Shown piece by piece: positions 35,662 to 45,990 of a stretch of DNA of 64,000 nt. The translations under genes and the position numbers were made by a program. The first letter of the stretch is position 1. The number at the start of each line of letters is the position of its first letter. Under the pieces are notes generated by a model. It saw only the letters and a list, made by a program, of their open reading frames with translations, ran no database searches and had not been told where the DNA came from. Origin of the DNA: Parvibaculum sedimenti (GTDB taxonomy: Bacteria; Pseudomonadota; Alphaproteobacteria; Parvibaculales; Parvibaculaceae); contig NZ_WESC01000003.1 in the NCBI RefSeq assembly GCF_009184905.1, forward strand, positions 186,001-250,000. The letters are read 5' to 3'.

Positions 35662-37023
35662 ATGGAAACACAGGCCTGGCAGGTGCTCGACCGGGCGCAT
35701 TACCTCCATCCCTTCACCGATCATGCAGGACTCCGCCAAACCGGCTCGCGCGTGGCAACGCGGGGTGAAGGCGTTTATGTCTGGGATACGGACGGCAAGC
35801 GCATCATCGACGGCTTGTCGGGTCTTGGCTGTGTCAATATCGGCTATGGCCGCAAGGAGCTTGTCAACGCGGCCGCCGAGCAGATGCTCGAACTCTCCTT
35901 TTGCCAGTCCTTTTTCAAGACCACGCACCGCGCTGCCGTCACGCTTGCCGAGAAGCTTGCGAGCATGCTGCCGGAGGGACTGAACCATGTCTTCTTCCAG
36001 TCGTCAGGCTCGGAAGCGAACGAGACCGCCATGCGCACCATCCGCCGCTACTGGGATCTCGCGGGCCAGCCGCAACGCCGCGTCGTCATCGCCCGCGAAC
36101 TCGCCTATCACGGCAGCACGCATATGGCGGCAAGTCTTTCCGGCATTCCGCCAATGTACACAGCGGGCGGCGATATTCCGCTTCCTGGCATCGTCCACAT
36201 CAAGACGCCCTATCAGTACAGGCACGGACCTGAGATGAATGCCGACGAATTCGGCATCGTCGCTGCGGGCTGGCTTGAAGAAAAGATTCTGGAGGTCGGC
36301 GCCGACAAGGTTGCCGCTTTCTTCGCCGAGCCTGCGCAAAGCGCAGGCGGCGCGATCTGTCCGCCCATGACCTATTGGCCGGAGATCCAGCGCATTTGCA
36401 AGAAATACGATGTGCTTCTCGTCGCCGATGAAGTCGTATGCGGCTTCGGCCGCACCGGCCAATGGTTCGGCGCCGATCATTACGGCATCACGCCGGACCT
36501 CATGCAGCTCGGCAAGGGCATCACTTCGGGCTATCTGCCGCTTTCCGCCTGCGCCATGTCGGACCGCGTGGCCGACATGCTGATCGAGAAAGGCGGTGAA
36601 TGGGCGCATGGCTTCACCTATTCGGGTCATCCCGCCTGCTGCGCTGTTGCGCTTGAGAACATCCGCATCCTCGAAGAGGAACGCATCGTCGAAACGGCAG
36701 CCGCCGAGCTCGTCCCCTATTTCCGCTCGAAGCTCGAAACATTCGTCGACCACCCGCTGATCGGTGATGTGCGCTCGGTCGGCCTCATGGGCGGCCTTGA
36801 GATCGTGCAGAACAAGAAGACGCGCGAATCCTTCCCCTATGAGGCGAAGATCGGCGAGGCCTGCAGCACCGAAGCCCTAAAGCGCGGCCTCGCCTTCCGC
36901 GCCAATGGCGACACGATGAGCCTCATGCCGCCGCTCGTCATCACCAGGCCTGAAATCGACACGATGTTCGGCATCGCGCGCGAAGCGCTCGATGCCACCG
37001 CAGTTAAATATGACGTGATGTAA
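35662..37023 (+). CDS. Class III (omega-amino acid) aminotransferase
   Basis: A 453-residue PLP enzyme of the omega-amino acid:pyruvate transaminase group. K285 (Q-L-G-K-G-I-T-S-G) forms the aldimine, D256 (A-D-E-V-V-C-G-F-G-R-T-G) holds the pyridine nitrogen, and S-S-G-S-E-A-N binds phosphate. An in-frame TTG at 35647 would add five residues; ATG 35662 is preferred without strong ribosome-site evidence. It would convert an omega-amine such as beta-alanine or beta-aminoisobutyrate to a semialdehyde, for the dehydrogenase encoded 2 bases downstream. This may finish the reductive pyrimidine route encoded further on. Confidence 0.9.
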   Translation: METQAWQVLDRAHYLHPFTDHAGLRQTGSRVATRGEGVYVWDTDGKRIIDGLSGLGCVNIGYGRKELVNAAAEQMLELSFCQSFFKTTHRAAVTLAEKLASMLPEGLNHVFFQSSGSEANETAMRTIRRYWDLAGQPQRRVVIARELAYHGSTHMAASLSGIPPMYTAGGDIPLPGIVHIKTPYQYRHGPEMNADEFGIVAAGWLEEKILEVGADKVAAFFAEPAQSAGGAICPPMTYWPEIQRICKKYDVLLVADEVVCGFGRTGQWFGADHYGITPDLMQLGKGITSGYLPLSACAMSDRVADMLIEKGGEWAHGFTYSGHPACCAVALENIRILEEERIVETAAAELVPYFRSKLETFVDHPLIGDVRSVGLMGGLEIVQNKKTRESFPYEAKIGEACSTEALKRGLAFRANGDTMSLMPPLVITRPEIDTMFGIAREALDATAVKYDVM

Positions 37024-37025
37024 GT

Positions 37026-38456
37026 ATGCCAGATCCCCGCCCTTTTTATATCGACGGAAGATGGGTTGAACCGGCGAGCCCCAATCCTGCCGATGTGATC
37101 AATCCAGCGACGGAAACTCCCGTCGCGCAGATCAGCCACGGCAGCGTTGCCGATGTCGACCGCGCGGTGGCGGCGGCCCGTGCCGCCTTCCCGGCCTTTG
37201 CCGCAACGAGCAGAGAGGAGCGCCTCGCTCTTTTCGGGCGCATCGTCGAATGCTTCAAGGCGCGGCGCGAGGATCTCGCCCGTGCCGTGACGGCGGAAAT
37301 GGGCGCACCCTCGAAACTCGCATGGGACATTCAGACCGGCTCCAGCATCATCTATTTTGAAGATGCCGCTGCCGTCCTGCGCGATTTCGAATTCGAGACG
37401 CTGAGAGGCACGACGCTGATCGCGCATGAGGCGATCGGCGTCTGCGGCCTCATCACGCCATGGAACTGGCCGCTCAACCAGATCGTAACGAAGCTCGCGC
37501 CCGCACTTGCGGCCGGCTGCACCGTAGTGCTGAAGCCGAGCGAACTTTCGCCGCTGAGCGCGCTTATCCTCGCCGAAGTCCTGCACGAAGCCGGTGTGCC
37601 GAAGGGCGTCTTCAACCTTGTCAACGGCACGGGCGCGGAGGTGGGCGCGGCAATTGCCGCGCATCCGGACATCGACATGGTGTCCTTCACAGGCTCGACC
37701 CGCGCAGGCATTCTCGTTGCCGAAGCTGCCGCGAAAACAGTGAAGCGCGTCCACCAGGAACTCGGCGGCAAGTCTGCCAATATCATCTTGCCGGATGCGG
37801 ACCTCGACCTGGCAGTCGCCGACGGCGTCAATCGCTGCTTCATCAATTCAGGCCAGTCCTGCATAGCGCCAACGCGCATGTTCGTTCACCGCTCGCAACT
37901 CGACGAAATCATCGACCGCGCAAAAGCCATCGCCGCATCGGTCGCTGTCGGCGATCCAACCTTGCCGGAAGCCACCATGGGCCCGGTCACCGGCGCGGCG
38001 CAGTTCTCCAAGGTCGGCTCGATGATCGACGCTGGACTTGCAGAGGGCGCGACGCTCGTGGTGGGCGGCCCCGGCAGACCACAGGACCTCAATCGCGGAT
38101 ACTTCGTCCGCCCGACCATCTTCGCCAACGTCACGCCCGACATGACCATCGCGCGGCAGGAGATATTCGGGCCCGTCCTTTCGATCCTCACCTATGACGA
38201 TGAAGCCGAAGCGATACGCCTCGCCAACGACACGGTCTACGGGCTCGCAGGCTACGTCCATTCAAAAGACGAAGCCCGCGCCCGACACGTCGCAGCCCAC
38301 ATCCGCGCCGGCCGCATCTTCATCAACAACCCGCCCTTCGATTTCAACGCGCCCTTCGGCGGCTACAAGCAATCCGGCAACGGGCGCGAACTCGGCACCT
38401 TCGGCATGACCGAATTTCTCGAAGTGAAAGCCGTTCTCGGCTATTCAAAAGCGTAA
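37026..38456 (+). CDS. NAD(P)-dependent aldehyde dehydrogenase
   Basis: A 476-residue ALDH with T-P-W-N147-W-P, the general base E245 (H-Q-E-L-G-G-K-S) and the catalytic C279 (N-S-G-Q-S-C-I). It lies 2 bases after the aminotransferase gene and so probably oxidises the semialdehyde formed by that enzyme. No CoA-dependent MMSDH signature is obvious, suggesting a free acid product. Which semialdehyde, for example malonate semialdehyde or a longer chain, is not determined. Confidence 0.92.
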   Translation: MPDPRPFYIDGRWVEPASPNPADVINPATETPVAQISHGSVADVDRAVAAARAAFPAFAATSREERLALFGRIVECFKARREDLARAVTAEMGAPSKLAWDIQTGSSIIYFEDAAAVLRDFEFETLRGTTLIAHEAIGVCGLITPWNWPLNQIVTKLAPALAAGCTVVLKPSELSPLSALILAEVLHEAGVPKGVFNLVNGTGAEVGAAIAAHPDIDMVSFTGSTRAGILVAEAAAKTVKRVHQELGGKSANIILPDADLDLAVADGVNRCFINSGQSCIAPTRMFVHRSQLDEIIDRAKAIAASVAVGDPTLPEATMGPVTGAAQFSKVGSMIDAGLAEGATLVVGGPGRPQDLNRGYFVRPTIFANVTPDMTIARQEIFGPVLSILTYDDEAEAIRLANDTVYGLAGYVHSKDEARARHVAAHIRAGRIFINNPPFDFNAPFGGYKQSGNGRELGTFGMTEFLEVKAVLGYSKA

Positions 38457-38465
38457 GGCGACGAC

Positions 38466-39806
38466 ATGAGAACCTGGTTGCGTGATCCCATTGCCGTCCT
38501 GGCCGAAGGCGCCGAGCGCGGAATCGTTATCGAGGATGGACGTATCGCCGAACTCGTCGGTCGCGATGGCCCCTCCATACCCTGCGATGAGGTCTTCGAT
38601 GCGGGACGGCATGTCGTTCTCCCCGGCCTCATCAATACGCATCACCATTTCTTCCAGACGCTCACCCGCGCGCATCCGCAGGCGATCAACAAGGAACTCT
38701 TTCCCTGGCTGAAATCGCTCTATCCGATCTGGGGCGATCACCTGAACCGCGACAGCTTCCGCCTCGCAACGCGCGTGGCGCTGACGGAAATGCTGATGTC
38801 CGGCTGCACGACAGCGTCAGATCACCTCTTCGTCTTTCCGGGCGATATACCCGACGCCGTGGACATCGAAGCCGAGGAGGCATCGAAGCTCGGCATGCGC
38901 ATGACGCTGACGCGCGGTGCCATCAATGTCGGAACGAAGAATGGCGGGATCGCCGATGAAAGGCTGATGCAGGACTATGACACGGTGCTCGCCGACTGCG
39001 AGCGGGTGCTCCACAAATATCACGACCGCTCAGAAGGCTCCTATTTGCAGGTCGCGCTCGCGCCATGTGCCCCTTTCAACGTCACCAAACAATTGATGAT
39101 CGACTCGGCGGCTCTCGCCGACAAACACGACTGCCGCCTCCATACCCATCTCGGCGAAACGCATGACGAGGATGAATTCTGCATCTCCCAGTTCGGCCTG
39201 CGCCCACTCGACTATCTCGAAGAAGTCGGTTGGCTCAATTCCCGCGTCTGGCTCGCCCATGGCATCCACTTCAACGATGAAGAAGTATGCCGCCTCGGCA
39301 AGCACAAGGTCGGCGTCTGCCACTGTCCGACATCGAACATGGTTCTCGCCTCAGGCACCTGCCGCACGAAAGATCTGGAAGCCGCAGGCGCCATTGTCGG
39401 CCTCGGCGTTGACGGCTCGTCGTCCAATGACAGTTCCAACCTCATGGAGGCCGTGCGCCACGCCATGATGCTGGGCCGTCTCGCCTATGGCGCGGCGGCG
39501 GTCACGCATCTCGACGCTCTTCGCTGGGCCACCGAAGGGTCTGCCGCTTGTCTCGGCCGCACTGATATCGGCAAGATCGAAATTGGCCGTCAGGCTGACC
39601 TCGCCCTCTTCACACTCGACGAATTGCGCTTCTCAGGTGCCGGCGATCCCATCGCGGCCCTCGTTCTTTGCGGTGCGCATCACGCCGATCGCGTGATGAT
39701 CGGTGGCAAGTGGCGCGTGACGGAGGGCCAGCCCGTCGGGCTCGATCTCGCACAACTCCGCCACGAGCATGGCGAAGCGGCCAAGGCATTTTTGAAAACG
39801 CTCTGA
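38466..39806 (+). CDS. 8-oxoguanine deaminase-like amidohydrolase
   Basis: A 446-residue amidohydrolase of the TRZ/ATZ branch. Metal ligands are H59 and H61 (N-T-H-H-H-F), H228 (H-T-H-L-G-E231), H265 and D316, with E231 as acid/base. The segments I-N-K-E-L-F-P-W-L-K-S-L-Y-P-I-W and H-T-H-L-G-E-T match my recollection of Pseudomonas 8-oxoguanine deaminase (PA0142), which makes urate from 8-oxoguanine. A hydroxydechloroatrazine-type aminohydrolase is the alternative. It starts 9 bases after the dehydrogenase gene. With the downstream AllA gene it suggests purine catabolism. Confidence 0.82.
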   Translation: MRTWLRDPIAVLAEGAERGIVIEDGRIAELVGRDGPSIPCDEVFDAGRHVVLPGLINTHHHFFQTLTRAHPQAINKELFPWLKSLYPIWGDHLNRDSFRLATRVALTEMLMSGCTTASDHLFVFPGDIPDAVDIEAEEASKLGMRMTLTRGAINVGTKNGGIADERLMQDYDTVLADCERVLHKYHDRSEGSYLQVALAPCAPFNVTKQLMIDSAALADKHDCRLHTHLGETHDEDEFCISQFGLRPLDYLEEVGWLNSRVWLAHGIHFNDEEVCRLGKHKVGVCHCPTSNMVLASGTCRTKDLEAAGAIVGLGVDGSSSNDSSNLMEAVRHAMMLGRLAYGAAAVTHLDALRWATEGSAACLGRTDIGKIEIGRQADLALFTLDELRFSGAGDPIAALVLCGAHHADRVMIGGKWRVTEGQPVGLDLAQLRHEHGEAAKAFLKTL

Positions 39807-39814
39807 TGTGCGCT

Positions 39815-39831
39815 GTTGCCTATTTGGCAAC
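39815..39831. promoter_or_regulatory. Palindrome in the gap before the FMO-like gene
   Basis: GTTGCC-TATTT-GGCAAC is a perfect inverted repeat and contains a T-N11-A core, the form of LysR-type sites. It lies 97 bases upstream of the flavoprotein start. The nearest LysR is at 42435-43367. A simple RNA hairpin is the alternative. Confidence 0.45.
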
Positions 39832-39927
39832 GGAATGTTCGAAACACGCTTCTTTTATAGAACGCCAGAAGTAGAAGAGACTAAGGCATCGAAGGCTCCT
39901 TCCGCGCGAAAGCATCTGAGGTCATCC

Positions 39928-41376
39928 ATGTCTCCCATCGACGCCCCCCTCGACGAAACGGCGCTCGCCGAGCTTGCGCAGGAGGAATTGGCGCTCCTCT
40001 CCTATCCCGACCGGCGATGGACGAAACCTCACTTCGATGCCAAGGGGCGGCAGCTTTATGACGTGGTCATTGTCGGAGGTGGACAGTCAGGCCTTCTCAT
40101 CGCGCATTCGCTGATGCGGCAGGGCGTCGACAATGTCCTGGTTCTGGACCGCAGCCCCGAGGGCTATGAAGGCGTCTGGGAGAATTTCGCCCGCATGTCG
40201 CATCTGCGCACGCCCAAGGCGCTGTGTGGCATGGAGATCGGGCAACCGAACCTGTCCCTCCAGCGCTGGTACATGGCGCGATATGGGCGCGAGGCATGGG
40301 AAGCGCTCGACCGTGTCCCACGCCTCGCCTGGATGGAATATCTTCGCTGGTATCGAAAAACGCTGAACCTCCCCGTCGTCAACAATACGGAAGTCGAGGC
40401 GGTCGGGCCCGAAGGCGACCACATCGTCGTGACCACACGGCGGAATGGCAAAATCGAAACTCATCCGGGACGGCTCGTCGTGCTGGCGACCGGCTTTGAC
40501 GGCGCGGGCCGCTGGAGTGTACCGGAGATCATCAGCAAGAACCTCCCCAGGTCGCTCTATTCCCATTCCAATGTGGAAATCGACTTTGCGCGGCTCGCTG
40601 GCAAGCGCGTCGGCATTCTCGGCCATGCCGCATCCGCCTTCGACAATGCGGCAGCGGCCCTCAAGGCGGGCGCGACCTCAGCCGATGTCTGCTTTCGCCG
40701 CCCGGCGCTGCCGACCGTCAATCCGCACCGGCATGTCGAAACGGCAGGCTGTCTCGCAAACTTCCCGGAGCTTTCCGATGCAACGCGATGGGCGATCGCG
40801 CGCTATTTCCGCGAAGTCGACCAACCGCCAGCACATTCAGGGTTCTTCGCGGCGACCGCACTTCCCGGCTTCCGCATGCATGCGTCGAGTCCGTGGCTTG
40901 ACGTCCGGCAGGAAGGCGACGCTATCAGGGTGACGACGCCGCGCGGCGAACATGTCTTCGACTATCTCATCGCCGCGACGGGCTACATGGTCGATTATTC
41001 GGCTCGTCCGGAACTCGCGACCCTCTCCCCCTTCGTCGCTCGCTGGAAAGATCGCTACACGCCGCCCGAAGGCGCGGAGCATCCCATGCTCGGTGAGTTT
41101 CCCTATCTCGGTCTTTCCTATGAATATCAGCCACGTGAAGCTGGAACCGCACCCTGGATCGAGCGCATACACGCCTTTAATTTCTCCGGCGCCGTCAGCA
41201 TGGGACCGCATTCGACCTCGATCAGCGGGCATAAATATGCGCTGCCGAGGCTGGTACGCGGCCTTGTGCGCCGCCTCTTCCTCGAACAGGAAGAACACGT
41301 GATCCCCGACCTCCTCGCCTATAAGGATGTCGATCTGGTCATACCGCCAAATCTCCAGAGCATGGCAGCGGAATAG
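39928..41376 (+). CDS. FMO-like FAD/NAD(P)H-dependent oxidoreductase
   Basis: A 482-residue flavoprotein. It has an FAD-binding V-G50-G-G-Q-S-G55 motif and a second dinucleotide site V-G-I-L-G-H-A-A-S-A-F-D (about 228-239), the layout of flavin-containing and Baeyer-Villiger-like monooxygenases. The classical F-x-G-x-x-x-H-x-x-x-W/Y motif is not seen, so its precise class is open. The ATG at 39928 has GAGG seven bases upstream; an earlier in-frame start at 39808 adds an unlikely tail. Placed between a deaminase that could make urate and a ureidoglycolate lyase, it could oxidise a purine-derived ring; this is inference. Confidence 0.84.
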   Translation: MSPIDAPLDETALAELAQEELALLSYPDRRWTKPHFDAKGRQLYDVVIVGGGQSGLLIAHSLMRQGVDNVLVLDRSPEGYEGVWENFARMSHLRTPKALCGMEIGQPNLSLQRWYMARYGREAWEALDRVPRLAWMEYLRWYRKTLNLPVVNNTEVEAVGPEGDHIVVTTRRNGKIETHPGRLVVLATGFDGAGRWSVPEIISKNLPRSLYSHSNVEIDFARLAGKRVGILGHAASAFDNAAAALKAGATSADVCFRRPALPTVNPHRHVETAGCLANFPELSDATRWAIARYFREVDQPPAHSGFFAATALPGFRMHASSPWLDVRQEGDAIRVTTPRGEHVFDYLIAATGYMVDYSARPELATLSPFVARWKDRYTPPEGAEHPMLGEFPYLGLSYEYQPREAGTAPWIERIHAFNFSGAVSMGPHSTSISGHKYALPRLVRGLVRRLFLEQEEHVIPDLLAYKDVDLVIPPNLQSMAAE

Positions 41377-41388
41377 ATAGGCACAAAA

Positions 41389-41910
41389 ATGACAACGAAA
41401 ACGAATGATACGCCGCTCGTCATCGAAGACCTCAAGCTCACGCCGATCACGGCCGGGAATTTCCGGCCCTATGGCACGCTCGTCGAAGCGACTGAGGACG
41501 GCACGCCTTTCGGCCCTCAGGATGCGCAGCTCGACCTCTCCCGAGGAATCCCGCGCTTCTACATCATGCGGCTCGAATTCCGCGAGCGGATCGCACGCCA
41601 TCTCACACGGCATCGTCAGACGACGCAGGTTCTTGCGTCTGTCGGCGGCAAGGCATGGCAGCTCGTCGTCGCGCCACCTCATGACATCGACAACCCGAGC
41701 GCCGAGCCTCATCTCGACGAGATCATGGCCTTCGATATTCCCGGCAATGTCGGCGTGATGCTCTTTCGCGGCACATGGCACGCGGGGCCTTATTTCGACG
41801 ACACGGAAACAAGCTTCTTCAATCTCGAACTTGCCGACACGAACGAAGTCGACCATCAGACATGCAAGCTACCCGACCACTTCTCAAGGGCGTTCCGTCT
41901 GATCGCATGA
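41389..41910 (+). CDS. allA: Ureidoglycolate lyase (AllA family)
   Basis: A 173-residue cupin-like protein of the AllA family, which splits ureidoglycolate into glyoxylate and urea at the end of allantoin breakdown. The F-R-P-Y-G start, the T-x-x-L-A-S-V-G-G-K-A-W region and the G-x-W-H-A-G-P-Y segment are family features. It starts 12 bases after the FMO-like gene and ends 16 bases from the convergent cytosine deaminase. No allantoicase was found in the window, so ureidoglycolate would come from elsewhere or the substrate is an analogue. Confidence 0.86.
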   Translation: MTTKTNDTPLVIEDLKLTPITAGNFRPYGTLVEATEDGTPFGPQDAQLDLSRGIPRFYIMRLEFRERIARHLTRHRQTTQVLASVGGKAWQLVVAPPHDIDNPSAEPHLDEIMAFDIPGNVGVMLFRGTWHAGPYFDDTETSFFNLELADTNEVDHQTCKLPDHFSRAFRLIA

Positions 41911-41926
41911 GAGCATCGACGACCGA

Positions 41927-42376
41927 TCAGTGGCCGCCGATATCCTCATCCCACACTTCTGGATGATCCTTGATGAAGTCCTGAAGGATCTTGTAGCACT
42001 CCGCATCGTCGGCCACCTCGACCTCGATGCCCTTGCTGCGCAGGAAGTCCTCGCTCATCTCGAAGGTTCGATTCTCGCCGATCACGACCTTCTTGACGCC
42101 GAAGAGCGCCGCCGCGCCCGCGCACATCGAGCAGGGTGACAGGGTCGTATAGAGCGTCGCCTCTCGATAGATGCCGGGGGCAAGACGGCCTGCATTTTCG
42201 AGGCAGTTCATCTCTGCATGATGAATCACGCTGCCATCCTGCACGCGCCTGTTGTGACCGCGTCCGATGATGACGCCACCGCGGACGAGCACCGAGCCAA
42301 TGGGAATTCCGCCCTCGTCGCGCCCCTTGGCGGCTTCGGCGAGAGCTTCGGCGAGAAAGACATCTTTCGGCGGCAT
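41927..42376 (-). CDS. Cytosine deaminase of the yeast Fcy1 type (CDA fold)
   Basis: A 149-residue zinc deaminase with H53-A-E55 and P81-C82-x-x-C85 metal/catalytic motifs. The rest, including G-V/I-P-I-G near residue 25, the V-V-I-G-E-N-R-T-F segment and the C-terminal D-E-D-I-G, resembles fungal cytosine deaminase more than bacterial CodA or TadA. It would make uracil from cytosine. It is the third gene of a minus-strand set with LysR and dihydropyrimidinase, so its product feeds the reductive pyrimidine pathway. Confidence 0.83.
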   Translation of the reverse strand: MPPKDVFLAEALAEAAKGRDEGGIPIGSVLVRGGVIIGRGHNRRVQDGSVIHHAEMNCLENAGRLAPGIYREATLYTTLSPCSMCAGAAALFGVKKVVIGENRTFEMSEDFLRSKGIEVEVADDAECYKILQDFIKDHPEVWDEDIGGH

Positions 42377-42434
42377 GGATCACTCTCCTGAGTCTATTTT
42401 GATTTTGATCTTGGCACGCACCACAATCAAGGCG

Positions 42435-43367
42435 TCAGTGCCCATAGGCGCCGGGCGCTTTCTTTTCGGCGAGCGCGGCGAACATTGCCGCCATGCGCTC
42501 ACACAAAAGAGCGGCAGCGACGGGCGGCGCGCGCCGCGCCTTGGTCAGAATGACGACCTGCGTGCTTCGGAACGCTCGATCGGCGATCGGCACAAAGGCA
42601 ATCTCGCCGCGCGCGATTTCCGCCGAAATGCCGACACGGGTACGCAGGCCGATTCCGAGGCCTGCGATGATGAGGCTCGTCATCGCTTCAAAGGAGTTGG
42701 TCTCGAAAATCCTTGACAGTTTGAGCCCCGCGCCCTGCATCAGCTTGTTGAGGCGATCGTGAATATCGTAATTCGCGTCGGGCAGGATCAGCGCCTCGCC
42801 CACAAGTTCCGAAAGATGCAGGTTGGCTCGCCCCGCAAGTGGGTGCTCATGCGCCATGGCCGCGCCCAACTCGACATGAACTTCGGCCGCGCGGCGCAAA
42901 TCCGTATCGAAGTCCGGTTCAAAACCAATACCGATGTCCGCAGTGCCGTCCTCAACCGCCGCGACAACGGCAGGAAGACCCGCCACGTCAACCTTGTAGG
43001 TAACGCGCGGAAACTGCTGATGAAAGGGCCTCAACACGCGGGGAAGAAAATCCTTCGCAAATCCCTCCTCGCAGCAGATCGTGACATGGCCGCGCCTGAT
43101 GCCGCGCAGATCCTCAATCTCCGAAAGTGTGCGTTCGAAATCCTGTGCATGTCGCAGGACATACGCGTGGAAGACTTCGCCTGCCCCGGTAAGCCTCATC
43201 CCGCCAGAGACGCGCTCAAAGAGATCGCAGCCGAGCTGTTCCTCCAGTTTCAATATCTGGCGATTGATGGCAGACGCCGCGACATTGAGCGCCTCCGCCG
43301 CCTGACGAATGGACCCACGCTCGACCGTCTCCCTGAAATAGAGAAGCGCGACGAAATGAAAATGCAC
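42435..43367 (-). CDS. LysR-family transcriptional regulator
   Basis: A 310-residue LTTR with an HTH near residues 8-60 (F-R-E-T-V-E-R-G-S-I-R-Q-A-A-E-A-L) and a co-inducer domain. It lies 15 bases after the dihydropyrimidinase gene and 58 bases before the cytosine deaminase gene, all on the minus strand. It may provide substrate-specific activation on top of RutR repression. A T-N11-A palindrome at 39815-39831 is one possible site. Confidence 0.88.
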   Translation of the reverse strand: MHFHFVALLYFRETVERGSIRQAAEALNVAASAINRQILKLEEQLGCDLFERVSGGMRLTGAGEVFHAYVLRHAQDFERTLSEIEDLRGIRRGHVTICCEEGFAKDFLPRVLRPFHQQFPRVTYKVDVAGLPAVVAAVEDGTADIGIGFEPDFDTDLRRAAEVHVELGAAMAHEHPLAGRANLHLSELVGEALILPDANYDIHDRLNKLMQGAGLKLSRIFETNSFEAMTSLIIAGLGIGLRTRVGISAEIARGEIAFVPIADRAFRSTQVVILTKARRAPPVAAALLCERMAAMFAALAEKKAPGAYGH

Positions 43368-43382
43368 GCCGCGCTCCCGTGG

Positions 43383-44882
<1,500 letters not shown>

Positions 44883-44886
44883 TTAT

Positions 44887-44902
44887 CTGACCATTCGGTC
44901 AA
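44887..44902. promoter_or_regulatory. RutR-like operator upstream of dihydropyrimidinase
   Basis: CTGACC-ATTC-GGTCAA has the same arms and spacing as the RutR consensus TTGACCANNTGGTCAA. It lies 50 bases upstream of the dihydropyrimidinase start and downstream of the rutR-like gene. It would let uracil-responsive repression control the minus-strand operon. Confidence 0.75.
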
Positions 44903-45013
44903 GAAGCATGAGACGTGCCATCGTCAAAGGCGCAGCAACCGGCGGATTCTTGCAAGGAGATGTTTTCAGCCTGCCGCTTTATTCGGCGCGTTGGTCGTCT
45001 GGAATGCAGATCG

Positions 45014-45745
45014 TCACAGGGGCGATTTCAGCCCCAAACCCCGCAGGATAAGCCGGGTCGCCGTCTGCGTCGCATCCGCAAACGCCTCATCGTCGAGCGT
45101 TCTCTTGCCCAGCACCGCGGTCATCTGCGCCCCGAAATCAGCATAGGTCTGCGTCATTGCCCAGATCATGAAGAAGAGATGCCTGGGATCAATGTCGCTG
45201 ATCTTCCCCTGATCGATCCACTTCTGGACGATCGCGCCCTTCTCCTCCACGAGCTTGCGCAGCCGGCCCTTGAGGAAGGGCTGCACATGCCGCCCGCCGC
45301 CGATAATCTCGATTGCCCAGAGACGCGACGGCTGCGCGGAACTCTGCGCCGCCTTCATCTTCCGGGCGATATATTCCGCGAGGGCCGCTGCCGGATCGCT
45401 GTCCTCTTCTATGTCCTCGAGCGCGTCGAGCCAGGATTCGACGATCTCGACCAGCACCGCCGAATAGAGATCCTGCTTCGTCCGGAAATAGTAATGCAGA
45501 TTGGCCTTAGGCACGTCCGCCCGGCGGGCAATTTCCGCCGTGCTGGCGCCGCTGAAGCCGTCTTTCGAAAATACGGCTTCAGCCGCCTTCAATATCTTTG
45601 CGACATTGCGCTGACGGATCGCACCTGCGCTCCCAAAGCCTCCATCGGCGGGAGAAGCGCTCCCCTTGCTCACCGTTTTCGCGGCCCTTCTCGATGCGGG
45701 CCGACCGCCCGTAACAGCGGCCTTTTCTGTCTTCCGTCTCGGCAT
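45014..45745 (-). CDS. rutR: RutR-type TetR-family pyrimidine regulator
   Basis: A 243-residue TetR-family protein with an N-terminal HTH (about residues 40-90) and a C-terminal TetR_C_3 domain. The segment I-D-P-R-H-L-F-F-M-I-W-A-M-T-Q-T-Y-A-D-F closely follows E. coli RutR, which binds uracil and thymine. The ATG at 45745 is chosen because GGGAGA lies about seven bases upstream; earlier in-frame starts add a poorly supported tail. It carries a Lys/Arg/Ala-rich N-terminal extension. RutR-like boxes flank it on both sides and occur at 54010, so it probably controls all three units. Confidence 0.87.
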   Translation of the reverse strand: MPRRKTEKAAVTGGRPASRRAAKTVSKGSASPADGGFGSAGAIRQRNVAKILKAAEAVFSKDGFSGASTAEIARRADVPKANLHYYFRTKQDLYSAVLVEIVESWLDALEDIEEDSDPAAALAEYIARKMKAAQSSAQPSRLWAIEIIGGGRHVQPFLKGRLRKLVEEKGAIVQKWIDQGKISDIDPRHLFFMIWAMTQTYADFGAQMTAVLGKRTLDDEAFADATQTATRLILRGLGLKSPL

Positions 45746-45868
45746 CTTATCTCCCGGTTGAGCAGATTTGGTGACGACGCTTTGAGCAATTGCATAGAGG
45801 GCGGGCAAACTTTCTGCTTCACATGAGTAGCGCGGGGCCGGCGGCAACGGCAAGCCCCGGAAAATATT

Positions 45869-45898
45869 TTGACCGAAAGGTCAGGTTTTTTCTACTCT
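45869..45898 (+). promoter_or_regulatory. RutR-like operator overlapping the preT promoter
   Basis: TTGACC-GAAA-GGTCAG (45869-45884) is a RutR-type palindrome. Its left arm doubles as a -35 box, with TACTCT at 45893-45898 as -10 after an 18-base spacer. Binding would block polymerase, as expected for repression of preT-preA. It lies in the divergent region between rutR and preT and could also regulate rutR. Confidence 0.75.
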
Positions 45899-45990
45899 AA
45901 ACCTACGATTTCGTTGAAGACAATCCGCATACGCTGAAACGGCATCGTTCTTGCGAAGGGGGATTCAGGATGCAATGAGCGGAGCACGCG

